Assembly (NCBI RefSeq): GCF_009391885.1
Contig: NZ_VZII01000039.1
Location: forward strand, 29,952 to 93,951
From: Pseudomonas sp. MN1F
Lineage (GTDB): Bacteria > Pseudomonadota > Gammaproteobacteria > Pseudomonadales > Pseudomonadaceae
Reading direction: 5' to 3'
Length of the DNA stretch: 64,000 nt
In this document: positions 1-7,707 of the stretch, one piece after another
Position numbering within the stretch: position 1 is the first letter of the stretch
Layout: every line of letters begins with the position of its first letter
Made by a program: the position numbers and the translations under genes
Notes under the pieces: model-generated
The model's database searches: none
The model's input: the letters and a program-made list of their open reading frames with translations, nothing else
Told to the model about the DNA's origin: nothing

Positions 1-116
1 TTACTAATTTCTCGTTATCCCCGCGCCCCGCATCATCGCTCCAACAAGAACGCGTCGCCCTTCGCCGGCACGCATCCGGGCAGCACCCGATGCCCCACCT
101 TGCCTTGGAGTCAGTC

Positions 117-1529
117 ATGACCAGTGCAGCCAATTCGGCACCCCTCATAGAAAAACACACGATCGGCTATGTGCCACCGGAAGACCGCCACGGAAAGGTA
201 AGGGATCTGTTCACACTGTGGTTCGGCGGCAATATCGCGCCGCTGCCCATCGTCACCGGCGCGCTGGGCGTGCAGCTGTTTCACCTGAACCTGGTGTGGG
301 GCATCGTCGCCATCCTGGTCGGCCACCTGGTCGGCGGCGTGCTGATGGCGCTGCACTCGGCCCAGGGCCCGCAGATGGGCATCCCGCAGATGATCCAGAG
401 CCGCGCCCAGTTCGGCACCCTCGGTGCGTTGCTGGTGGTGGTAATCGCCGGGGTGATGTACATCGGCTTCTTCGCCTCCAACATCGTCCTCGCCGGCAAG
501 TCGCTGCATGGCGTGGTCGAGGCCGTACCGGTGCCAGTGGGCATCGTCATCGGTGCGCTGGGGTCGGGCATCATCGGCATCATCGGCTACCGCTTCATCC
601 ACGTGCTCAACCGCATCGGCACCTGGGTGCTGGGCATCGGCATCGTGGTGGGCTTTGGCTACATCTTCAGCCATGTGCAGAGCGACGACTTCCTCACCCG
701 CGGCGGCTTCAACCTGGCCGGCTGGCTGGCCACCGTATCGCTGGCGGCGCTGTGGCAGATCGCCTTCGCCCCGTACGTGTCGGACTACTCGCGCTACCTG
801 CCGGCCGACGTGAAAGTCAGCTCGACCTTCTGGACCACCTACCTGGGCTCGGCCCTGGGTTCGAGCCTGTCGTTCATCTTCGGCGCCGTGGCGGTGCTGG
901 CGATCCCGGCTGGCGTAGACACCATGGACGCGGTCAAGCTGGCCACCGGCACCCTCGGCCCGGTGATGCTGGTGCTGTTCCTGCTCAGCGTGATCAGCCA
1001 CAACGCCCTCAACCTGTATGGCGCGGTGCTGTCGATCATTACCCTGGTGCAGACCTTCGCCTACCGCTGGATTCCCACTGCCAAAAGCCGCGCGGTGCTG
1101 TCGCTGATCGTGCTGGCGGCCTGCTGCGTGGTGGCGGTGTTCGCCTCGGCCGACTTCATCGGCCACTTCGTCGACATGGTGCTGGTGCTGCTGGTGGTGC
1201 TGGTGCCGTGGACGGCGATCAACCTGATCGACTTCTATGCCATCCACAAGGGTGACTACGATATCCAGTCGATCTTCAAGGTCGATGGCGGCATCTACGG
1301 CCGTTACAACCCGCAGGCGCTGATTGCCTATGCAGTGGGTATCGTGGTGCAGATTCCTTTCATGAACACGCCGCTGTACGTCGGGCCGATCTCCGAGCAC
1401 ATCAACGGGGCTGACCTGTCGTGGCTGGTAGGACTGGCTGTGACCTCGCCGCTGTACTGGTGGCTGGCTAGCCGTGACAGTGCCTATCGCCGTCGGCAGA
1501 CCAGTGCCAAGCTGGCCATGGGGCACTGA
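117..1529 (+). CDS. NCS1-family purine/cytosine permease
   Basis: Inner-membrane permease of the nucleobase:cation symporter-1 family, probably importing cytosine, purines or related N-heterocycles. The 470-residue protein has about twelve hydrophobic segments. Its N-terminal stretch (TLWFGGNIAPLPIVTGALGV) and the early PQMGIPQMIQSRAQFG segment are typical of this family. An in-frame ATG at 90 exists, but the ATG at 117 has a ttggag ribosome-binding site just upstream and gives the usual N-terminus. It is convergent with amtB across a strong hairpin. Substrate specificity cannot be read from sequence; proximity to a nitrogen operon suggests a nitrogen-source role (inference). Confidence 0.85.
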   Translation: MTSAANSAPLIEKHTIGYVPPEDRHGKVRDLFTLWFGGNIAPLPIVTGALGVQLFHLNLVWGIVAILVGHLVGGVLMALHSAQGPQMGIPQMIQSRAQFGTLGALLVVVIAGVMYIGFFASNIVLAGKSLHGVVEAVPVPVGIVIGALGSGIIGIIGYRFIHVLNRIGTWVLGIGIVVGFGYIFSHVQSDDFLTRGGFNLAGWLATVSLAALWQIAFAPYVSDYSRYLPADVKVSSTFWTTYLGSALGSSLSFIFGAVAVLAIPAGVDTMDAVKLATGTLGPVMLVLFLLSVISHNALNLYGAVLSIITLVQTFAYRWIPTAKSRAVLSLIVLAACCVVAVFASADFIGHFVDMVLVLLVVLVPWTAINLIDFYAIHKGDYDIQSIFKVDGGIYGRYNPQALIAYAVGIVVQIPFMNTPLYVGPISEHINGADLSWLVGLAVTSPLYWWLASRDSAYRRRQTSAKLAMGH

Positions 1530-1539
1530 TTCACTTGCA

Positions 1540-1575
1540 CCGGCCTCTTCGCGGGTTCACCCGCGAAGAGGCCGG
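1540..1575. terminator. Convergent hairpin between permease and amtB
   Basis: A perfect 16-bp inverted repeat (1540-1555 and 1560-1575, arm beginning CCGGCCTCTTCGCGGG) with a 4-base loop lies between the convergent permease and amtB stops. It is a typical P. putida intergenic hairpin and probably ends transcription in both directions. It has no clear U tract. Confidence 0.7.
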
Positions 1576-1592
1576 GACTGGCAACACATCAC

Positions 1593-2894
1593 TCAGAGGT
1601 TATAAGCCCGCTCATTGTGCTCAGCCAGGTCCAGCCCCTGCTCTTCCTCTTCCCGGCTGGCCCGCAGCCCCACAGTCAGCTTGATCGCCCCAAGAATCGC
1701 CCAGCTCACCACGAAGCAATAAACAAAGGTGAACGCCACGCCCTTGAGCTGCACCAGCGCCTGCCCGATCGGTGAAGCCCCTTCTACATACCCGCCCAAC
1801 GCCGGCGCCGCAAACACCCCGGTCAACACCGCCCCGACCATCCCGCCAACCCCATGCAGCCCGAACACATCCAGGCTGTCGTCATACCCCAGCGCCTGCT
1901 TCAAGCGGGTCACGGCAAAGAAGCAGATCGCCCCCGTTAGCAAGCCGATGACCACCGCACCCAACGGCCCGACAAACGCACAGGCCGGCGTGATCCCCAC
2001 CAGCCCGGCCAATGCCCCTGAGGCCGCACCCAACGCGGTAGGCCGACCATGCATGACCTTCTCGGTCAGCAACCAGCCGACAATCCCGGCACAGGCCGCG
2101 ACCATGGTCGCCAGCATCACCACCCCTGCCCCTTCGTTGGCCGCGAGCCCGGAGCCTACGTTGAAGCCGAACCAGCCGACCCACAGCAGCCCCGCGCCGA
2201 CCAGGGTGAAGCCGAGGTTGTGCGGCGGCATGGCCACCTGCGGGTAACCCTTGCGCTTGCCCAGCATCAACGCGGCGGCCAATGCCGCTACACCGGAGTT
2301 GATGTGCACCGCAGTGCCGCCAGCAAAGTCCAGCACCCCCCAGTTGACCATCAGCGCCCCCGGCCCGCCCCACACCATATGGGCGATCGGCGCGTACACC
2401 AGGACGAACCAGGCCGCCATGAACAGCAGCGAGGCGCTGAACTTCATGCGCTCGGCAAAACCACCGGCGATCAGTGCCGGGGTGATGATGGCGAAGGTCA
2501 GCTGGAATACCGCGAATACCCCTTCCGGGATGGTGCCGACCAGGCTGTCGTGGCCGATGTTGAGCATCAGTGCCTTGTCCAACCCGCCGATGAAGCTGTT
2601 GAAGGTCAGTTGCCCCTCGACCATGCCGGTGGTGTCCACCACCAGGCTGTAGCCGAACAGCACCCAAAGGATGCCGATCACCCCGGCCACGGCGAACAGC
2701 TGGGTGAACACCGAAAGGAAGTTCTTCGCCCGCACCATGCCGCCATAAAACAGCGCCAGGCCCGGGATACACATCATCAGCACAAACATCGCGGCGCAGA
2801 TCATCCAGGCGGTGTTGCCCGTATCCAGGGCAGGTTCGGCGGCGTAGGCCAACGGCGTCAACGCGCACAGCACAACAGCTAGGGCAAGCTTCAT
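1593..2894 (-). CDS. amtB: Ammonium transporter, AmtB family
   Basis: Inner-membrane ammonium (or methylammonium) channel. The 433-residue protein has a cleavable N-terminal signal (MKLALAVVLCALTPLAYA), as in classical AmtB, then about eleven membrane segments. Family motifs include FYGGMVRAKNFLSVF near the start of the mature chain and the pore-region histidine context DFAGGTAVHINSG. An upstream in-frame start at 2912 exists, but the ATG at 2894 has AGGAG at ideal spacing. It is the last gene of the glnT-glx operon, 59 bp after glxD. No glnK lies beside it, unlike the usual glnK-amtB pair, so this is likely a dedicated paralogue supplying the adjacent glutamine-synthetase-like enzymes. Confidence 0.93.
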   Translation of the reverse strand: MKLALAVVLCALTPLAYAAEPALDTGNTAWMICAAMFVLMMCIPGLALFYGGMVRAKNFLSVFTQLFAVAGVIGILWVLFGYSLVVDTTGMVEGQLTFNSFIGGLDKALMLNIGHDSLVGTIPEGVFAVFQLTFAIITPALIAGGFAERMKFSASLLFMAAWFVLVYAPIAHMVWGGPGALMVNWGVLDFAGGTAVHINSGVAALAAALMLGKRKGYPQVAMPPHNLGFTLVGAGLLWVGWFGFNVGSGLAANEGAGVVMLATMVAACAGIVGWLLTEKVMHGRPTALGAASGALAGLVGITPACAFVGPLGAVVIGLLTGAICFFAVTRLKQALGYDDSLDVFGLHGVGGMVGAVLTGVFAAPALGGYVEGASPIGQALVQLKGVAFTFVYCFVVSWAILGAIKLTVGLRASREEEEQGLDLAEHNERAYNL

Positions 2895-2953
2895 GGAGTC
2901 ACTCCTGTGCAAATTAAAACCGCCGGCGCGAAGGCCGGCGGTGTCGAGGTGGA

Positions 2954-4279
2954 TCAGTACTGGGCCTGGCCCGGCACCCAGGCGGTGCCGGCCAGCGGCA
3001 CCCGGGCCATGGCGGCGGCCTCGACGGTCAGCGCCACCAGGTCCTCGGGGTCGAGGTTGTGCAGGTGCGACTTGCCGCAGGCACGGGCCATGGTCTGCGC
3101 TTCCAGCACCAGCACCCGCAGGTAGTTGGCCAGGCGCCGGCCGGCCTCTTCCGGGTTCAGGCGCTTGGCCAGTTCCGGGTCCTGGGTGGTGATGCCGGCC
3201 GGGTCACGGCCGTTCTGCCAGTCGTCGTAGAAGCCGGCTGCCGAGCCGATCTTCTTCAGTTCGCTGTCCAGCCGCGGGTGGTTGTCGCCCAGGGCAATCA
3301 GTGCCGCCGTGCCGATCGCCACGGCATCGGCGCCCAGGGCCATGGCCTTGGCCACGTCGGCCCCGTTGCGGATGCCACCGGAGACGATCAGCTGCACCTT
3401 GCGGTGCATGCCCATCTCCTGCAGCGCCTGCACCGCCTGCGGGATGGCCGGCAGGATCGGGATGCCGACGTGCTCGATGAACACTTCCTGGGTGGCTGCG
3501 GTGCCGCCCTGCATGCCGTCGAGCACGATCACGTCGGCGCCGGCCTTAACCGCCAGCTTGACGTCGTAGTACGGACGGCTGGCGCCGATCTTCACGTAGA
3601 TCGGTTTTTCCCAGTCGGTGATTTCGCGGATCTCGGCAATCTTGATCGCCAGGTCGTCCGGGCCGGTCCAGTCCGGGTGGCGGCAGGCGCTGCGCTGGTC
3701 GACACCGATCGGCAAGGTGCGCATGCCGGCGACGCGCTCGGTGACCTTCATGCCCAGCAGCATGCCGCCGCCGCCCGGCTTGGCACCCTGGCCGAGGACG
3801 ATCTCGATGGCGTCGGCCTTGCGCAGGTCATCGGGGTTCATGCCATAGCGCGATGGCAGGTACTGGTACACCAGGTGCTGCGACTGGCCGCGCTCTTCCG
3901 GGGTCATGCCGCCGTCGCCGGTGGTGGTGCTGGTGCCGGCAATGGTCGCGCCACGGCCCAGGGCCTCCTTGGCGTTGGCCGACAGGGCGCCGAAGCTCAT
4001 GCCGGCGATGGTCACCGGGATCTTCAGGTGGATCGGCTTCTTGGCAAAGCGGTTGCCCAGCACCACGTCGGTGCCGCATTTTTCGCGGTAGCCTTCCAGC
4101 GGGTAGCGCGACACGCTGGCGCCGAGCAGCAGCAGGTCGTCGAAGTGCGGCACGCGGCGCTTGGTGCCACCGCCGCGGATGTCGTAGATGCCGGTTTCGG
4201 CGGCACGCTGGATTTCCTGGATGGTCAGGCGATCGAAAGTGGCCGACTCACGCAGTACCGGGGGGAATTGCTCGCTCAT
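2954..4279 (-). CDS. glxD: GlxD/MgsC-like glutamate synthase-type FMN subunit
   Basis: A 441-residue protein corresponding to the FMN/4Fe-4S catalytic domain of glutamate synthase (GltB domain 2). It is a stand-alone subunit as in GlxBCD or N-methylglutamate synthase MgsABC. Visible family features are the phosphate/FMN-binding TIH-barrel strings PGGGGMLLGMKV, VIVLDGMQGGTAATQEVF and LIVSGGIRNGADVAKAMALGADAVAIGTAAL. Cysteines near the C-terminus may hold an iron-sulfur centre. The ATG has AGGAG upstream. With GlxB (amidotransferase) and GlxC (GXGXG) it would form one enzyme transferring glutamine- or gamma-glutamylamide-derived nitrogen. The true product (glutamate or N-methylglutamate) is not decided by sequence. 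Confidence 0.85.
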   Translation of the reverse strand: MSEQFPPVLRESATFDRLTIQEIQRAAETGIYDIRGGGTKRRVPHFDDLLLLGASVSRYPLEGYREKCGTDVVLGNRFAKKPIHLKIPVTIAGMSFGALSANAKEALGRGATIAGTSTTTGDGGMTPEERGQSQHLVYQYLPSRYGMNPDDLRKADAIEIVLGQGAKPGGGGMLLGMKVTERVAGMRTLPIGVDQRSACRHPDWTGPDDLAIKIAEIREITDWEKPIYVKIGASRPYYDVKLAVKAGADVIVLDGMQGGTAATQEVFIEHVGIPILPAIPQAVQALQEMGMHRKVQLIVSGGIRNGADVAKAMALGADAVAIGTAALIALGDNHPRLDSELKKIGSAAGFYDDWQNGRDPAGITTQDPELAKRLNPEEAGRRLANYLRVLVLEAQTMARACGKSHLHNLDPEDLVALTVEAAAMARVPLAGTAWVPGQAQY

Positions 4280-4294
4280 GGGAATGCTCCTGGA

Positions 4295-4969
4295 TCAGTA
4301 CGCGCTGGCGTTGTCGACTTTGAAGTTGTACAGCTGGCGGGCCGAACCGTAGCGTTTGAAATCGGCGGCCTTGTGCGCAAGGCCGGCCTTGTTCAACAGC
4401 TCCTGCAGCTCTTGCAGGTGCTCGGCGCGCATCTCTTTCTCGATGCAGTCCGAGCCCAGCGACTGCACCGAACCCTTGACGTAGATACGCACCTCGTACA
4501 GCGAATCGCCCAGTGCATCGCCGGCATCGCCACAGACGACCAAACGCCCGGCCTGGCCCATGAAGCAGCTCATGTGGCCGATGCTGCCGCCGACCACGAT
4601 GTCCACGCCCTTCATCGAGATGCCGCAGCGCGCGCCAGCATCACCCTCGATCACCAGCAACCCGCCATGGGCGGTGGCGCCAGCGGCCTGGGAGGCACTG
4701 CCCTTGACCCGCACCGAGCCAGACATCATGTTCTCGGCCACGCCCACGCCGACGTTGCCGTGCACGGTGACGCTGGCCTGCTGGTTCATGCCGGCGCAGT
4801 AGTAGCCGGCATGGCCTTCGATATCCACCGCCACGGCGGCGTTGATGCCCACGGCAAGGTTGTGCTTGCCGTCGGGGTGGGTCACCCGCCATTCGTGGTC
4901 TTGCACGTCGCCATGCAGGGACTGGTTGAGTACGCGCACCGAGGCGCTGGAAAGGTCGATCGTCTTCAT
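4295..4969 (-). CDS. glxC: GlxC/MgsB-like GXGXG-domain subunit
   Basis: A 224-residue protein made essentially of the right-handed GXGXG beta-helix found at the C-terminus of large glutamate synthase subunits. Repeated glycine motifs such as GNVGVGVAENM, GSASQAAGATAHGG and GGSIGHMSCFMGQAG mark the helix turns. The open frame extends far upstream, but the real start is the ATG at 4969: it has GGAGAC at good spacing and gives the family N-terminus MKTIDL. It lies between glxB and glxD, separated by 26 and 15 bases, so the three are co-transcribed and probably form one complex. Confidence 0.85.
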   Translation of the reverse strand: MKTIDLSSASVRVLNQSLHGDVQDHEWRVTHPDGKHNLAVGINAAVAVDIEGHAGYYCAGMNQQASVTVHGNVGVGVAENMMSGSVRVKGSASQAAGATAHGGLLVIEGDAGARCGISMKGVDIVVGGSIGHMSCFMGQAGRLVVCGDAGDALGDSLYEVRIYVKGSVQSLGSDCIEKEMRAEHLQELQELLNKAGLAHKAADFKRYGSARQLYNFKVDNASAY

Positions 4970-4995
4970 GAATGTCTCCAGTGATTCGCTGAGGG

Positions 4996-5901
4996 TCAGG
5001 CGCTTTCGCGTTCCCAGACGTACAGGGTGGCCGGCGCCGGCTCCCAGACCCTGGCCTTGTCGATGCCCGGCAGGCTGGCCAGGGCCTGGTACTCGGAGGC
5101 CATGGCCACGTAATCGTCGGTTTCGGCCAACACGGCAGGCTTGCAGGCAATCGGGTCGCGGATCACGGCAAAGCCGTTGCGGGTGCCGATGGCGAAGGTG
5201 AAGAAGCCGTCCAGGTCTTCCAGCGCACCCACCAGGGCCTGGGCCAAGGTGTCGCCTTGCTGAAGGCGCCAGGTCAGGTAGCCGGCTGCCACCTCGCTGT
5301 CGTTGTCGGTCTCGAAGCTGATGCCTTCGCGCTTGAGCTCCTGGCGCAGGCGGAAGTGGTTGGACAGCGAGCCGTTGTGCACCAGGCACAGGTCGGCGCC
5401 GGTGGAGAACGGGTGGCTGCCTTCCATGGTCACGGCGCTTTCGGTGGCCATGCGGGTATGGCCGATGATGTGGCTGCCCTTCATGCCGGCCAGGCCGAAG
5501 CGGCTGGAGATTTCCGCCGGCAGGCCCATGCCCTTGAGGATCTCGATGCTCTGCCCGGCGCTCATGATGCGCACCTCAGGGGCCAGTTCGCTCAGGGCCA
5601 GGCGGGCCGCGGTCTCGCTGGTGTGCACCTTGAGTACCGCCGCGCTGGCGTTCTGGAACCAGTCCAACGAACAGCCCAGGCGCCCTTCCAGCTGGCCCAT
5701 CAGCGCCGCCCAGGGGTAGTTGATGTGCGTCGCCTGGAGGGTCAGCTTGACCCAGCCATCGGCCACTTCGTCACCGTAGATGGCGAAGCCGGCGCTGTCC
5801 GGGCCACGGTCGGTCATGGCTTCGAGCATGGGTTCGAAGAGCTTGCCGAGCTGGGCTTCCAACTCCGGCTTTTTCAGGTACAGACCTACGATTCCACACA
5901 T
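4996..5901 (-). CDS. glxB: GlxB/MgsA-like class II glutamine amidotransferase subunit
   Basis: A 301-residue N-terminal-nucleophile amidotransferase domain. Cys2 (MCGIVGLY) becomes the catalytic nucleophile after Met removal, and DRGPDSAGFAIYG, GHTRMATESAVT and DLCLVHNGSLSNHF are the conserved glutaminase motifs. It should release ammonia from glutamine (or a gamma-glutamylamide) and channel it to the GlxD subunit. The length fits stand-alone GlxB/MgsA subunits rather than a full GltB. It is separated from glnT by a 127-base spacer containing an inverted repeat. Confidence 0.87.
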   Translation of the reverse strand: MCGIVGLYLKKPELEAQLGKLFEPMLEAMTDRGPDSAGFAIYGDEVADGWVKLTLQATHINYPWAALMGQLEGRLGCSLDWFQNASAAVLKVHTSETAARLALSELAPEVRIMSAGQSIEILKGMGLPAEISSRFGLAGMKGSHIIGHTRMATESAVTMEGSHPFSTGADLCLVHNGSLSNHFRLRQELKREGISFETDNDSEVAAGYLTWRLQQGDTLAQALVGALEDLDGFFTFAIGTRNGFAVIRDPIACKPAVLAETDDYVAMASEYQALASLPGIDKARVWEPAPATLYVWERESA

Positions 5902-5924
5902 AAAAGGGCCTCACTACGTTCGGC

Positions 5925-6029
5925 AGCAAGCTGTAAGCGGCAAGCTGCAAGTTGTCCGTGTTGAACGGGGGTTTTGTGTTAGCCGCGCACTGCCTTTCTC
6001 TTGCAGCTCGAGGCTTGAAGCTTGCAGCT
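5925..6029. repeat. Inverted AAGCTGCAAG repeat between glnT and glxB
   Basis: Two imperfect arms rich in aagct/gcaag (5925-5951 and 5998-6029) are reverse complements of each other over about 24 positions with a few mismatches, separated by about 45 bases. The right arm runs into the glnT stop codon. This kind of AAGCTGCAAG element recurs in P. putida genomes (recollection). It could be an attenuator or processing site between the first and second operon genes. Confidence 0.6.
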
Positions 6030-7363
6030 CAGAAAAACTCGGTGTAGCGCTGGATTTCCCAGTCGGAGACGTGGCGGCTGTACTCCACCCACTCCATGCG
6101 CTTGAGCTTGATGAACTCGTCGACGATCTCGGCACCGAGCACCTCGCGGAACAGCGGGTCGGCCTCCAGCGCGTCGGCGGCTTCCTTGAGCGACTGCGGC
6201 AAGGTCTTGATGCCGCGTGCGGCGATCTCTTCCAGGCTCAGGTTGTAGAGGTTCTCGTTGCACATCTCGCCCGGCTCCAGCTGGCGGTCGATGCCATCGA
6301 GGCCGGCGGCGATGATCGCGGCGGTGACCAGGTACGGGTTGCAGCCGGCGTCTGGCAGGCGGAACTCCAGGCGGCCATAGGGGATGCGCACCATCGCCGA
6401 GCGGTTGTTGGCGCCATAGGCAACGAAGGCCGGGGCCCAGGTGGCACCGGACAGCGAACGGCCGACCACCAGGCGCTTGTACGAGTTGACCGTGGGTGCG
6501 GCGAAGGCACACAGCGCCGGGCCGTGGGCCAGCAGGCCGGCGGCGAAGTGGTAGGCCAGTTTCGACAGGCCCATGCCGCTGCTGTCGGAGGGGTCGTGGA
6601 ACAGGTTCTTGTTGGTCGAGCTTGCCAGCGACAGGTGGAAGTGCATGCCATTGCCGGCGCGCTTGGGGTCGGGCTTGGGCATGAACGAGCAGATCATGCC
6701 CAGGTCGTTGGCAATCTCGCCGGCGGCCATGCGGAAGAAGGTGAAGCGGTCGGCCGACTCCATGGCGTCGCTGTAGGTGTAGTTGATCTCGAACTGGCCG
6801 TTGGCGTCTTCGTGGTCGATCTGGTAGATGTCGAAGCCGACCGGTTGCAGGGCCTCGGTCAGGCGCTCCAGGAACAGCCGCGAGCGCGACAGGCCCTTGT
6901 AGTCGTAGCACGGCTTGTCGAGGTTGTCGGAAGCGTCCACCAACTGCAGCTTGCCGCCTTCGTCGCGGCGGAACAGGCTGAACTCGGGCTCAAGGCCGGT
7001 GTTCAGGGTCCAGCCCTTGTCGGCCAGGCGCTGCACCTGCTGCTGCAAAACGTAACGGCTGTCATAGGGCCAGGGCTGGCCGTTGACATGGCCCACGCAC
7101 ACCACCCGGCCATAGCCCGGCTGCCACGGCACCGGGATCAGCGTAGACAAGTCGCCACGGGCCATGAAATCCGGGCCATGGGGCTCCATGCCCATGCCGC
7201 AGATGGCAAACCCGGCAAAGCCGGCGCCGTCTTCAGCCACCATCTTGAGGCCCGATACCGGCACCGACTTGGTCTTCGCCGAACCGTGGATATCGACGAA
7301 CTGCGCCAACACATACTTGATGCCGTACTGGTCGAGGGTGCGCTGGGTTTCTGCTGGCAACAT
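6029..7363 (-). CDS. glnT: Type III glutamine synthetase (GlnT / GmaS-like)
   Basis: A 444-residue ATP-dependent ligase of the GlnT/gamma-glutamylmethylamide synthetase branch of the glutamine synthetase superfamily. Family motifs are NTGLEPEFSLF (metal-binding glutamate), YQIDHEDANGQFEIN, KPDPKRAGNGMHFHLSL, NSYKRLVVG and GRLEFRLPDAGCNPYL (ATP and metal site). It would condense glutamate with ammonia, or methylamine/ethylamine in the GmaS interpretation. It is the first gene of glnT-glxBCD-amtB, behind a sigma-54-type promoter and a candidate operator. Substrate is uncertain; no N-methylglutamate dehydrogenase genes lie in the window. Confidence 0.88.
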   Translation of the reverse strand: MLPAETQRTLDQYGIKYVLAQFVDIHGSAKTKSVPVSGLKMVAEDGAGFAGFAICGMGMEPHGPDFMARGDLSTLIPVPWQPGYGRVVCVGHVNGQPWPYDSRYVLQQQVQRLADKGWTLNTGLEPEFSLFRRDEGGKLQLVDASDNLDKPCYDYKGLSRSRLFLERLTEALQPVGFDIYQIDHEDANGQFEINYTYSDAMESADRFTFFRMAAGEIANDLGMICSFMPKPDPKRAGNGMHFHLSLASSTNKNLFHDPSDSSGMGLSKLAYHFAAGLLAHGPALCAFAAPTVNSYKRLVVGRSLSGATWAPAFVAYGANNRSAMVRIPYGRLEFRLPDAGCNPYLVTAAIIAAGLDGIDRQLEPGEMCNENLYNLSLEEIAARGIKTLPQSLKEAADALEADPLFREVLGAEIVDEFIKLKRMEWVEYSRHVSDWEIQRYTEFF

Positions 7364-7401
7364 GGGTGATCACTCCTGGGTGAGGGGCACTAATTCCGCA
7401 T

Positions 7402-7428
7402 GGGAAACTTACTTTCCTCACAGGAATG
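7402..7428. promoter_or_regulatory. Candidate operator copy 1 (glnT side)
   Basis: This 27-base element begins GGGAAACTTACTTTCC and continues TCACAGGAATG. It contains alternating GGGAAA / TTTCC / GGAA half-sites and matches the element at 7602-7628 at about 20 of 27 positions. The two copies start exactly 200 bases apart. It abuts the -12 part of the sigma-54-type promoter and would cover the glnT transcription start, a position suited to repression by the divergent XRE-cupin regulator (inference). Confidence 0.55.
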
Positions 7429-7442
7429 CAATGTGCTTGCCA
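7427..7442 (-). promoter_or_regulatory. Sigma-54-type promoter of glnT operon
   Basis: On the minus strand the bases read TGGCAAGCACATTGCA. This matches the sigma-54 consensus TGGCAC-N5-TTGCW with one mismatch and exact GG/GC spacing. Transcription would start near 7416, about 50 bases before the glnT ATG. The promoter predicts nitrogen-limitation control through NtrC or a similar activator. I did not find a convincing NtrC site in the upstream 150 bases. Confidence 0.65.
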
Positions 7443-7475
7443 ACTTGTGATCAACCCGGGTTAAGCAGCGCCTGT

Positions 7476-7558
7476 GCCGGCCTCATCGCGGCTGAAGCCG
7501 GCTCCTACAGGGACCGCGCAAGGCCCTGTAGGAGCGGCTTTAGCCGCGATGAGGCCGG
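7476..7558. repeat. Paired REP element (BIME-like)
   Basis: Two inverted P. putida REP units face each other: gcctcatcgcggctgaagccggctcctacagg on the left and its near reverse complement from about 7524 on the right. They sit in the divergent glnT/regulator gap, between the two candidate operator copies. Confidence 0.85.
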
Positions 7559-7601
7559 ACCAGACAGCGCAAAACCTTGCAGATTTTTATGCGCTATTTA
7601 T

Positions 7602-7628
7602 GGGAAACTTGTTTTCACCTGAGGAAAG
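7602..7628. promoter_or_regulatory. Candidate operator copy 2 (regulator side)
   Basis: This is the second copy of the 27-base element, GGGAAACTTGTTTTCACCTG followed by AGGAAAG, 80 bases upstream of the XRE-cupin gene. Its second half forms a TTTTC-ACCTGA-GGAAA inverted repeat. Placement before the regulator gene suggests autoregulation. Confidence 0.5.
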
Positions 7629-7707
7629 AAGCAGCCAATGCAGCTGCTCTTCGCACTTTCCCAGTGCGAAATCTTTATTCTTGAACTGAAACCGTGCAGG
7701 ACATTCG

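Noticed and set aside
1..116. Search for regulatory sites upstream of the NCS1 permease
   Set aside because: No palindrome or promoter stands out, and the region is cut by the window edge.
111..1526. Long open frame antisense to the NCS1 permease
   Set aside because: It is an Arg/His/Gln-rich shadow of a clear membrane protein gene, an effect of GC-rich codon usage; no family motif.
3059..4984. 641-codon open frame antisense to glxD-glxC
   Set aside because: His/Ala/Gly-rich translation without motifs; the opposite strand carries two intact enzyme genes.
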